Assembly (NCBI GenBank): GCA_020850785.1
Contig: JADZDZ010000164.1
Location: 1 to 5,541, forward strand
DNA length: 5,541 bases
Direction: 5' to 3'
Source: Candidatus Sumerlaeota bacterium
Lineage (GTDB): Bacteria > Sumerlaeota > Sumerlaeia > SLMS01
Part shown: positions 1-5,541 of the stretch, in pieces
Layout: each line of letters opens with the position of its first letter
Numbering within the stretch: position 1 is the stretch's first letter
Position numbers and translations under genes: made by a program
The notes under the pieces: generated by a model
Databases searched by the model: none
Seen by the model: only the letters and a program-made list of their open reading frames with translations
What the model was told of the DNA's origin: nothing

Positions 1-416
1 ACTTGGAAGAAGTGGGCGACTTCATCCAGGAAGTGCGGCGGCACGTCGATCAAGTCGTGGAAACTTTTGAAGTAGGGATTTCCCACGGGCACGGCCAGAA
101 TCTTGTCGTCGTGATCGCCCTTGTCGAGCATGCGGAAAATTCCGATGGGGCGAACCTCCACGATGCAGCCCGTGAAGGTCGGCTCATTGCCTAGAATCAG
201 AACATCCAACGGATCGCCGTCGTCGTAGTGCGTCTGCGGCACGAGGCCATAATCACCGGGATAAATCATCGGCGAATAGAGCGTGCGATCCAGCTTGAAC
301 ATGCCGGTTTTCTTGTCCAGCTCGTACTTGTTGCGCGAGCCTTTGGGAATCTCCACCAACACATTGATTTCAAAAGGTGGATTGTTTCCCGGTGTCAGGT
401 CGTGAAGAGGGTGCAT
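1..416 (-). CDS. ppa: Inorganic pyrophosphatase, family I (3'-truncated by the window edge)
   Basis: Cytosolic enzyme that hydrolyses pyrophosphate to two phosphates with Mg2+, pulling nucleotide polymerisation and tRNA charging forward. The 138 codons present match family I. The signature DGDPLDV is at residues 66-72. By alignment with the E. coli enzyme the active-site residues are E22, K30, E32, R44, Y56, D66, D68, D71, D98, D103 and K105, each one position higher than in E. coli. The motifs IPKGSRNKYELD (23-34) and LAVPVG (107-112) are also typical. About 40 C-terminal residues lie beyond position 1. I chose the ATG at 416 because MHPLHDL matches the usual N-terminus of this subfamily. 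An in-frame ATG at 464 would add 16 residues of unlikely sequence. There is no clear ribosome binding site. The gene starts 84 bases after the DUF1275 stop and could share its transcript. The identification is secure. Confidence 0.96.
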   Translation of the reverse strand, partial: MHPLHDLTPGNNPPFEINVLVEIPKGSRNKYELDKKTGMFKLDRTLYSPMIYPGDYGLVPQTHYDDGDPLDVLILGNEPTFTGCIVEVRPIGIFRMLDKGDHDDKILAVPVGNPYFKSFHDLIDVPPHFLDEVAHFFQ

Positions 417-475
417 GGGCGCTATGGTGGCAATGCCCCCCGCCGTCTCAACAGGGAAAAGCATCCTTCACGCCG

Positions 476-499
476 GGGAGCACGGAAACACGCGCTCCC
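476..499 (-). other. Hairpin just after the DUF1275 stop codon
   Basis: The minus strand reads GGGAGCGC, an 8-nt loop, then GTGCTCCC. This is an 8-bp stem with one G-U pair, starting 1 nt after the stop codon of the DUF1275 gene. No T-run follows, so it is not a classical intrinsic terminator. It could stabilise the mRNA 3' end, or it could be chance in GC-rich DNA. It is the only structure I see in the gap before the pyrophosphatase gene. Confidence 0.3.
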
Positions 500-500
500 T

Positions 501-1259
501 TCAGCCCGTCCCGGCGAAGGGTTTCTGAAAATCCCTGATGATCGTGATGATCAACACCACCACGGGGAGCAGCATCGCGTGCCTGCCCGCGTGTATATAC
601 GCCAAAGTCCCCAGCATGGAGCCCGCCGCGAAGGAGCCAAGGATCGCGGCCAGCAGGAGGAATCGCCGCGGAGAATGCACGTTGAGCATCCGGGTCTTGT
701 CCGACTGCTGGCGGGGCGTGGAAAGCCAATGATCCCAAACCTTGGCAATCAGCAGGGAAAATTCCAACCCAAGGTCCGTCGTCACACCCGTGACGTGCGT
801 CGTCCGAATCACGCCGCCGGAGATGCGCGTGATCGTTGCGTTCTGCACGCCGAGTGCGAAGGCGGCCACGCAGGCGACGTAGGTGAAAAGATTTCCCGGC
901 TCGAATGGAGCCTGCGCGTGCAACTCGAATGCCACAAGCAGTGCCAGCATCAGCAGCATTTCAACCGCGAGCGGCAGCGCGTAGCGCGCCCGCCATTGCG
1001 AGCGGCGCCCCAACTCCTCCAGCAAACCAGTCAAAGATGCGCCCGTGAAAAATGCGAAGACCACCGCGAAGGCAAACAGCGCCATCATCCATTCTCCCTT
1101 GGCCAGATCGTGGCCCAGGTTGGAAATGGTTCCGGAAACGTGCGAAGTCACGGTGCCGCACATCAGGACCGTCAAAATGTTCGTGTAGCCGGCAATGGCC
1201 GCCAGCTTCAGGACAAATCGTGCCTGTCGCGTGAAAGCATGTGCCTGATGGACAAACAT
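501..1259 (-). CDS. DUF1275 (YoaK-like) family inner-membrane protein
   Basis: A 252-residue polytopic membrane protein of the DUF1275/YoaK family, whose biochemical role is not established. Family hallmarks are visible. The first helix carries GYTNILTVL (24-32), followed by TSHVSGTISNLG (38-49). Mid-protein is the conserved GVQNATITRISGG (137-149) with RTTHVTGVTTDLG (152-164). These two H-[VM]-[ST]-G-containing segments, each followed by an LG, look like the two halves of an internally repeated fold. Hydrophobic segments lie near residues 16-36, 57-78, 95-112, 125-140, 199-222 and 227-243, so about six helices. The length is normal for the family and the frame is intact. The ATG at 1259 is followed by a short polar stretch and then helix 1, as expected. 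The preceding bases (AAAGTAATTC) are only a poor ribosome site. The gene lies between tRNA-Arg and the pyrophosphatase gene, which gives no functional clue. The family call is firm, the function unknown. Confidence 0.92.
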   Translation of the reverse strand: MFVHQAHAFTRQARFVLKLAAIAGYTNILTVLMCGTVTSHVSGTISNLGHDLAKGEWMMALFAFAVVFAFFTGASLTGLLEELGRRSQWRARYALPLAVEMLLMLALLVAFELHAQAPFEPGNLFTYVACVAAFALGVQNATITRISGGVIRTTHVTGVTTDLGLEFSLLIAKVWDHWLSTPRQQSDKTRMLNVHSPRRFLLLAAILGSFAAGSMLGTLAYIHAGRHAMLLPVVVLIITIIRDFQKPFAGTG

Positions 1260-1293
1260 GAATTACTTTGTGTTGAAGGCGGGGCACGCCGAC

Positions 1294-1318
1294 AAAAACT
1301 TTTTGGACCTCCAAGTCC
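1294..1318 (-). terminator. Weak candidate intrinsic terminator downstream of tRNA-Arg
   Basis: On the minus strand GGACTTGGAGGTCC folds into a short stem (GGACT/GGTCC with one T-G pair, 4-nt loop). It is followed by AAAAAG and then TTTTTG, so the T-run is six bases away from the stem. This could end the tRNA transcript before the DUF1275 gene, but the stem is short and the T-run displaced. Confidence 0.25.
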
Positions 1319-1328
1319 GTCTGCCTGT

Positions 1329-1360
1329 CGGATCGTTGCAGATTCCAATCCCACGATCCG
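1329..1360 (-). repeat. Perfect 8-bp inverted repeat downstream of tRNA-Arg
   Basis: CGGATCGT at 1329-1336 is the exact reverse complement of ACGATCCG at 1353-1360, with 16 bases between. It starts 12 bases after the encoded CCA end of the tRNA. In the transcript it would fold into a stem-loop that could protect or guide 3' processing of the tRNA precursor. No T-run follows it, so it is not a terminator alone. An operator site is also possible. Confidence 0.4.
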
Positions 1361-1372
1361 GCCCGAACGATG

Positions 1373-1449
<77 letters not shown>

Positions 1450-1460
1450 GCGTCTGATCC

Positions 1461-1491
1461 ATACTAGCCCGATGGCGGCGCACCCTGGCAA
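1461..1491 (-). promoter_or_regulatory. Possible sigma-70-type promoter for tRNA-Arg
   Basis: On the minus strand TTGCCA (1491-1486, five of six matches to TTGACA) is followed after 19 bases by TAGTAT (1466-1461, four of six to TATAAT). Eleven bases separate the -10 box from the first base of the tRNA, which would give a leader of a few nucleotides, as is usual for a tRNA gene. The spacer is 2 bases longer than ideal, and promoter consensus in this host is unknown. Confidence 0.4.
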
Positions 1492-1495
1492 GGAT

Positions 1496-1523
1496 AGACA
1501 AAGTGGCATCCTGCAATTGCCAC
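1496..1523 (-). terminator. Candidate intrinsic terminator after the DUF819 gene
   Basis: The minus strand has GTGGCA, a 9-nt loop, then TGCCAC: a perfect 6-bp stem followed at once by TTTGTCT. It lies 58 bases after the DUF819 stop and directly upstream of the possible tRNA promoter, a sensible place to end the mRNA. The stem is short and the T-run interrupted, so the call is tentative. Apart from this, the 132 bases between the DUF819 gene and the tRNA hold only the promoter candidate. Confidence 0.4.
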
Positions 1524-1581
1524 GCCAGCGATGCGATCATTTGCAGCGTTCCACGGGGCGCTTTGGCGTTTTATCCGAACA

Positions 1582-2799
1582 TCACGGCAGCGGAGCAATT
1601 GCACGGCAAAGCTGCGCGGTCAGCAGCCCCGCGTAGGTTCCGAAAACCCCTCCAAAAATGCCCAGCAGCACCCCCACCGGAGCCAGCGCGGGTTGATAGG
1701 CTGCGGCCACAATGGATGCGGAACCGGCGCCGCCAAAATTGGCCTGACTTCCCGTCGCGCCAAAGAAGAGCGGCGCGCGCATGATGATCAGCGCGGCAAG
1801 CGTCGCCACCACATGGAAGCCAATCATGATGACTCCGCTGACAACGTACCAAGGGACTTCGGCAACTTTCGACAGATTCGCCTGAGCACCGAATGAAGGA
1901 AGCAGAATGTAGAGCAGCGCGTAGCCAATCTTGGAAGCGCCGGACTGTTCCAGGTTCCGCAGGGGCGTGAACGACAATGCGGTGCCGATCAGCGTGACGA
2001 ACATGACCGTCAATGTTCCCCCGCTCAGAATCTTGAAGCCGGGATGGCGATCAAAGAACCCGCTCGCTTTCCAATGACCGGCCAATTGCGTTCCGCCAGC
2101 GATGGAGAGGTAGCTGCACAACAGCGCGATCGCCACAATCGTGATGAAGGCCGTGGTTGTGATCGGCTTTGCCTGCGGACCGGAAAAGAGCGCGACGTTG
2201 GATTTCAGGTCCTCCAGCACCTGATCGTTGCACTTGAAACGTCGTGAGAATTGCGTCTGCTTGCTGGCAAGCCAGAGCAAAATTCCCATCCATGAATAGG
2301 CAATGATGGGATCAACCGGCTGGATTGCCGCGAACAGATCGTTGTCGATGTCGAGCGCAACCTTCACGGCGGCCATGTTTGCGGAACCACCAGTCCACGT
2401 TGCCGCGAGCGCCCCGAAATTCTGCCACGCATTGGGATCAAGCTTCGAGCGAAAGATGCCATAGCTCACAAAGGCGCCGATCATGATTCCCAGCGATCCC
2501 GCCAGCATCGCCACGATGGCCTTTGGCCCCAGGCGAAGAATTGCCCGCATGTCCGCAGAAATGAGCAGCAGCAACAGAATCGGCGGCAGCAGATATCTGT
2601 TCATCGCGTCGTAAAGCGGACTGGCCTGCGCCGTGATGCCAAACGTCGTTGTAAGCATCGGCACGAAGTAGCAAAAAACCAGAGCGGGAACCGCATCGAA
2701 AAATTTCTGAAATGCGGGAATTTCGCTGATGTAGAAAATCAGGCCGACCACAACAGTGAGAAAAACCAGCAACGCAAACGGATCGGTAATGGGAAACAC
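1582..2799 (-). CDS. DUF819 family polytopic membrane protein (putative transporter)
   Basis: A 405-residue integral membrane protein of the DUF819 (YjcL-like) family, likely a transporter; the substrate is unknown. Numbering from the GTG at 2799, strongly hydrophobic segments run from residue 8 to the C-terminus, about ten or more helices. Two family signatures are present: ATWTGGSANMAAVK (133-146) and GSQANFGGAGSASIVAAA (350-367), followed by LAPVGVLLGIFGGVFGTY (372-389). The two small-residue, Asn-containing motifs sit in the two halves of the protein, as in inverted-repeat transporters. The start is uncertain. A TTG at 2886 would add 29 residues and overlap the stop of the upstream protease gene by 4 bases. 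I prefer the GTG at 2799: the protein then begins MFPITDPFALLVFL, like family members that start just before (T/N)DP and the first helix, and the extra 29 codons lack the strong G/C third-position bias seen in the gene. Neither start has a good ribosome site. Probably co-transcribed with the protease. Confidence 0.9.
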   Translation of the reverse strand: MFPITDPFALLVFLTVVVGLIFYISEIPAFQKFFDAVPALVFCYFVPMLTTTFGITAQASPLYDAMNRYLLPPILLLLLISADMRAILRLGPKAIVAMLAGSLGIMIGAFVSYGIFRSKLDPNAWQNFGALAATWTGGSANMAAVKVALDIDNDLFAAIQPVDPIIAYSWMGILLWLASKQTQFSRRFKCNDQVLEDLKSNVALFSGPQAKPITTTAFITIVAIALLCSYLSIAGGTQLAGHWKASGFFDRHPGFKILSGGTLTVMFVTLIGTALSFTPLRNLEQSGASKIGYALLYILLPSFGAQANLSKVAEVPWYVVSGVIMIGFHVVATLAALIIMRAPLFFGATGSQANFGGAGSASIVAAAYQPALAPVGVLLGIFGGVFGTYAGLLTAQLCRAIAPLP

Positions 2800-2818
2800 T
2801 CTTGGGGTTCCGGCACCT

Positions 2819-2858
2819 GCGGGGAATGGAAGGAATGAAGCAGCGTGAAAATCCCCGC
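2819..2858 (-). repeat. Inverted repeat in the protease-DUF819 junction
   Basis: GCGGGGA at 2819-2825 is the exact reverse complement of TCCCCGC at 2852-2858, with a 26-base loop. It lies between the protease stop and the GTG start of the DUF819 gene, and ends 19 bases before that GTG in the transcript. It might form a leader stem that affects translation or RNA stability. The long loop makes chance a real alternative. Confidence 0.25.
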
Positions 2859-2882
2859 CGATGGAGGCAAGGTGAACTACGG

Positions 2883-4736
2883 TCAATCAGCAGCGTGATC
2901 CGCCCATTCGCGCACCGTGGCGTTCCCATTGTCAATAAGGCCGTCCAGCATGATGGCGTAATACTGGCTGGCACCGCTGAGCGTTCCCTTGTGCGAAACG
3001 ACAATCGTGTAGGTTCCCGCTTCGGGCGCGGAGACCACCACCTGCTCCACATTGTCCACCACGTTGTCGCCCGTGGTTGCAGCGCTCGCGGGATTGTTCA
3101 CGTCAAGAATCCACGGGTAATGGGTCGCCAATGAGGGGGACGTTACCCGCAGGTCCAGATCATTCACGAGCACCGGCGTGCGATCATCGAGTGTCGTGCG
3201 CACCGTTCCCGCCGGGTCCGTCCAGCAGATGGTCGCGCGGATCGGGCCGCTGCCGGAGTATTCCAGCGTCAACGTGCGCGTTGGGAACGATGAATCGAGG
3301 GTGTTTTCCGCAAAACGCAGGTGAGTTGCATTCAGTGCCTGATCACGCAGCAAATCCGCGGCGGCCTGTGTGTTCATCACTCCCCAGCCGGTGGAGTAAT
3401 CCGGGCCGACCGTTGCGGCGGGGTTGCCACTTCCCATGGTGCTCGTCAGGTCATCGGCTGTGTGGATGATCAACGCCTTCATCGTGCAGGCGCGCATCTG
3501 CTGGCCGCTGAAAAGGTCCGCGTACAATTGTTGAAGCAGTGCAGCGGAACCGGTGACATTCGGCGCGGAGAAGCTCGTGCCATTCAAATCCGCCGCGGCG
3601 CGGTAGGCCGTGGGGCCGCTGTCCGCAAGCGCACGCAGCCCGAAAAGCGTGACACCATTTGCAACGACGTCCGGCTTGATGCGTCCGTCGTCCATCGGCC
3701 CCCAACTGCTGAAGCCCGCCATGGAGGCCACTGTCAAATCGCGCGCGCCCGACGTCACACCGTCAGCGACTGCACCAACGCAAAGCGTATTCTTCGCGCC
3801 TGCGTATGGCTGGATCGTGTCATAGCCTCCATTCACCACTGAATCCGCGAGCGGATGAATCGAGGAGTCGTAGGCGGTGACGGTGTGCCACGTGTAATCC
3901 ACGCCGTCGAATGTGTAGTAGTAGAATGCCGTGCCCGTCGCGGGGGCGCCGTCATCGCGGTCGTTTCCTGCGGACATGATGGGAAGATAGTAGGGAGAGT
4001 CGTGGCATATCTGATCAAGCTGGACGGCCTCCTGACAATTCTGCCCGAAGAGGTCTGATTCGCTGAGCGGCGGCGAAAACGTGCCGAAGAAATGGTAACC
4101 GCTGCTGCCGGAGTAGTTGCCAACCTCCCAGCCGCTGTTGATGCCGTAGGCGTGATTTGAAAGCGTGATCTTCCCCGCCTCATTCGGAACTGCGGCGGCG
4201 ATTGCGATCATCTCCGCAAGGTCATTCTCAAAGTGATAACCAATGACCGAGACGGAGGGCGCCATGCCGACGTAATTCGTTGGCGCGACAAGCGAAGCGC
4301 CGATGATGCCGGTGACAGAGGTGGCATGGGCGGTGCCAACGGGATCGACAACGGAGTAACCATCGCCATTGGTGACGCGGGGCGTCAGCGCCTCGTGCGT
4401 GAAGCGAATGGCGCCCGCATCCCACACGCCAATGGTAACGTCGGTGCCCGTGACGTTGTAAGGCGCCGTGTTGCGAACGGTGTTTGTGTTCGTGGTGATC
4501 GCGGCGTTTGCGGTGAGCGCCTGATAGTAAATCAGGTTCCCCGCCCGCGCGCCCATCAATTCGAAGGGCGCACCGCTGGCGGCGTGGCCCTGCGCCACGA
4601 AGCCGTTTCGCTTCGCCTGGGCCTGCGCCGCATCGCGCGAAGCGCGCGCCGTCGCCTCCCACTGCCGTGCATCAAGCGCAGGGGCAGCCGTGGCGATGGC
4701 AAAAAGAAGCAGGGAAAACGCGGGGATTCGAAGCAT
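2883..4736 (-). CDS. Secreted S8 family (subtilisin/KP-43-like) serine protease
   Basis: An exported endopeptidase of 617 residues that would cleave proteins outside the cytoplasm. Residues 1-20 form a Sec signal peptide: LRIP, then a hydrophobic core ending near ATAAPALDA. The catalytic residues are Asp106 (IGVWDAG), His137 (AHATSVTG), oxyanion Asn258 (SAGNDRDD) and Ser388 (NGTSFSAP). Residues 262-318, between the Asn and the CVGAV strand, include an aromatic-rich insertion relative to subtilisin; as I recall, related subtilases of this subgroup carry one too. FSSWGPMDDGRIKPDVVANG (342-361) is also subgroup-typical. From about 475 to 600 is the beta-barrel domain of KP-43-type proteases, with ICWTDPAG (503-510), LVNDLDLRV (523-531), DNVEQVVV (561-568) and GTYTIVVSHKG (574-584). 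No classical propeptide domain, membrane anchor, PEP-CTERM or T9SS tail is visible. Cys234 and Cys244 could form a disulfide. The ATG at 4736 lies just before the signal peptide but has no Shine-Dalgarno. It begins 59 bases after a strong terminator, so it should have its own promoter, though I cannot recognise one. The DUF819 gene follows closely. Confidence 0.95.
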   Translation of the reverse strand: MLRIPAFSLLLFAIATAAPALDARQWEATARASRDAAQAQAKRNGFVAQGHAASGAPFELMGARAGNLIYYQALTANAAITTNTNTVRNTAPYNVTGTDVTIGVWDAGAIRFTHEALTPRVTNGDGYSVVDPVGTAHATSVTGIIGASLVAPTNYVGMAPSVSVIGYHFENDLAEMIAIAAAVPNEAGKITLSNHAYGINSGWEVGNYSGSSGYHFFGTFSPPLSESDLFGQNCQEAVQLDQICHDSPYYLPIMSAGNDRDDGAPATGTAFYYYTFDGVDYTWHTVTAYDSSIHPLADSVVNGGYDTIQPYAGAKNTLCVGAVADGVTSGARDLTVASMAGFSSWGPMDDGRIKPDVVANGVTLFGLRALADSGPTAYRAAADLNGTSFSAPNVTGSAALLQQLYADLFSGQQMRACTMKALIIHTADDLTSTMGSGNPAATVGPDYSTGWGVMNTQAAADLLRDQALNATHLRFAENTLDSSFPTRTLTLEYSGSGPIRATICWTDPAGTVRTTLDDRTPVLVNDLDLRVTSPSLATHYPWILDVNNPASAATTGDNVVDNVEQVVVSAPEAGTYTIVVSHKGTLSGASQYYAIMLDGLIDNGNATVREWADHAAD

Positions 4737-4795
4737 GGAAAAGGATGGGGCTCTGTCGTCATCCCATCAACGGGATTTCGGGCGGCGCGAGGGAC

Positions 4796-4834
4796 AAAAA
4801 AATCCGGGAAGCGCGGTGAACGCTTCCCGGATTT
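4796..4834 (-). terminator. Strong intrinsic terminator of the partial exported-protein gene
   Basis: A perfect 14-bp stem, AAATCCGGGAAGCG (4800-4813) and CGCTTCCCGGATTT (4821-4834), encloses a 7-base loop. On the minus strand it continues into seven consecutive T's (4802-4796). It lies 42 bases after the stop codon of the upstream gene and 59 bases before the protease start. The plus-strand side has only three T's, so it works mainly on minus-strand transcripts. It separates the exported-protein gene from the protease gene as transcription units. Confidence 0.93.
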
Positions 4835-4861
4835 GGTGATTCTTGCTAAGTGCCTGCGAGC

Positions 4862-4875
4862 AGCGGAGAGCCGCT
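4862..4875 (-). other. Small hairpin directly after a stop codon
   Basis: AGCGG and CCGCT flank a 4-base loop, a 5-bp stem that begins 1 base after the TGA of the partial exported-protein gene. No T-run follows. It comes before the strong terminator and is probably minor or incidental. Confidence 0.2.
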
Positions 4876-4876
4876 A

Positions 4877-5541
4877 TCAAGGATTGACGGGGGTATTCAT
4901 GACTTCCGTGATCTTGAACGAACCAGCCTGCGGCGGTGTGAAGCCGAGGAGGTCGATCGCCACGCGCCACTGCGACGTGCCGTCGCTTTCCCACGTCGTG
5001 GTGATCGCCATGGGAAGCGGCTTGCCAAGCGCCGAACGATCGACGGTGTGGGTCATGACATTCTTCGCATTGTCTGCTTCGAACACGCGGACACGAACGT
5101 CGGGAGCCGGCACACCTTCGGTGCTCTGCCATTCAAAGTGAACCATCAGCTCGTACTTGCCTGCGGGAAGCGGTTCCAGAGGAAGACGCGTCTGCCAGAA
5201 GCCGAACACGTTGCTTTGGCCGGTGGGAATTGCCTCGCTGAGACCCGATCCGTCATTGCTGAAGGTGGGGGCCACGAAAGTCGGCGCCGCAGAGCCGGAT
5301 TCCCAATTCACGAGCGACAGCTCCTCGAATGCGCTTTCGCTGGTGCTTGTGCCATTCGCGGCGACGATTGCGGGACCATGAAGCGTCGCGACGCTTGAGG
5401 CATCGATGTCTTCAAGGTAGTAGCCACGCACTTCGCCAGCAGCGAGGACGTTGTGATCCTCGAACTTGTAGGTGTGGCCTCTGAATTCGCTGCCCTGTGC
5501 AGGAATGATCGAGGAGTTCAGCTTCGCACCTCTGACGTTGC
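4877..5541 (-). CDS. C-terminal part of an exported/surface protein: fibronectin-like repeat plus a beta-rich C-terminal module (5' end outside the window)
   Basis: The frame is open to the right edge, so only the last 220 residues are seen. The first part, with LNSSIIPAQGSEFRGHTYKF (8-27), FEDHNV (27-32), GYYLEDID (39-46) and TLHGPA (52-57), is the pattern that closes fibronectin type III-like repeats in many large bacterial exported proteins (family form: N-x-x-[LI]-I-P-A-x-G-x-E ... Y-x-[FY]-x-D ... Y-[YW]-L-E-D-[VI]-D ... HGP). After a Ser/Thr-rich linker, residues 72-220 form a second, beta-strand-rich domain with FGFWQT (112-117), AGKYELMVHFEW (126-137), APDVRVRVFEAD (145-156) and a final SFKITEV (207-213). 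I do not know its function; it looks like a non-enzymatic, perhaps ligand-binding or sorting, module. No LPxTG, PEP-CTERM helix or membrane anchor is present. The GTG at 5431 is an internal valine, not the start. The N-terminal, possibly catalytic, region is off-window. The gene ends 42 bases before a strong terminator. Confidence 0.85.
   Translation of the reverse strand, partial: NVRGAKLNSSIIPAQGSEFRGHTYKFEDHNVLAAGEVRGYYLEDIDASSVATLHGPAIVAANGTSTSESAFEELSLVNWESGSAAPTFVAPTFSNDGSGLSEAIPTGQSNVFGFWQTRLPLEPLPAGKYELMVHFEWQSTEGVPAPDVRVRVFEADNAKNVMTHTVDRSALGKPLPMAITTTWESDGTSQWRVAIDLLGFTPPQAGSFKITEVMNTPVNP

Noticed and set aside
417..464. Upstream in-frame ATG at 464 for the pyrophosphatase
   Set aside because: It would add 16 residues absent from the usual N-terminus of this subfamily, and an AAGG lying directly against the ATG is too close to act as a ribosome site.
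3321..3842. Plus-strand open frame antisense to the protease (173 codons)
   Set aside because: The opposite strand encodes the conserved catalytic Ser region and beta domain of the protease. The antisense product has no protein-like features.
4233..5141. Long open frame on the plus strand (302 codons)
   Set aside because: It is antisense to the protease signal-peptide region, crosses the strong terminator and runs antisense into the exported-protein gene. The product is low-complexity Arg/Gly-rich with no recognisable domain.
4877..5431. GTG at 5431 as the start of a 184-residue protein
   Set aside because: The frame stays open to the window edge, and the upstream residues (IIPAQGSEFRG, YKFEDHNV) belong to the same fibronectin-like repeat, so the GTG is an internal valine.

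Overview
The window looks like chromosomal DNA of a GC-rich, diderm-type, probably free-living bacterium. Every supported gene lies on the minus strand, so the biology reads from position 5541 down to 1. The host cannot be fixed from this sequence. The mix of a family I pyrophosphatase starting MHPLHDL, a KP-43-like secreted subtilase, and an exported protein with a fibronectin-like repeat and an unusual C-terminal module would fit a PVC-group bacterium (Verrucomicrobiota-like) or a candidate phylum such as Sumerlaeota. That is a low-confidence impression from protein style. None of the start codons has a good Shine-Dalgarno sequence.

Layout in transcription order. (1) 5541-4877: the 3' end of an exported or surface protein, entering from outside the window, closed by a very strong intrinsic terminator at 4796-4834. 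(2) 4736-2883: a complete secreted S8 (subtilisin/KP-43-like) serine protease with signal peptide, full catalytic set and C-terminal beta domain. (3) 2799-1582: a DUF819-family polytopic membrane protein. It starts either at a GTG at 2799 (preferred) or at a TTG at 2886 that overlaps the protease stop codon. (4) A possible terminator, a possible promoter, then tRNA-Arg(UCU) at 1449-1373 with an encoded CCA end. (5) 1259-501: a DUF1275 (YoaK-like) membrane protein. (6) 416 to the left edge: the N-terminal three quarters of a family I inorganic pyrophosphatase.

The genes do not form an obvious single pathway. The protease and the DUF819 protein are close enough to be co-transcribed, with at most 83 bases between them, which allows but does not prove a link between extracellular proteolysis and membrane transport. 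Pyrophosphatase and tRNA-Arg are housekeeping genes. I found no CRISPR array, insertion sequence, phage gene, toxin-antitoxin pair or recognisable defence system. The least-described parts are the C-terminal module of the partial exported protein and the two DUF-family membrane proteins.
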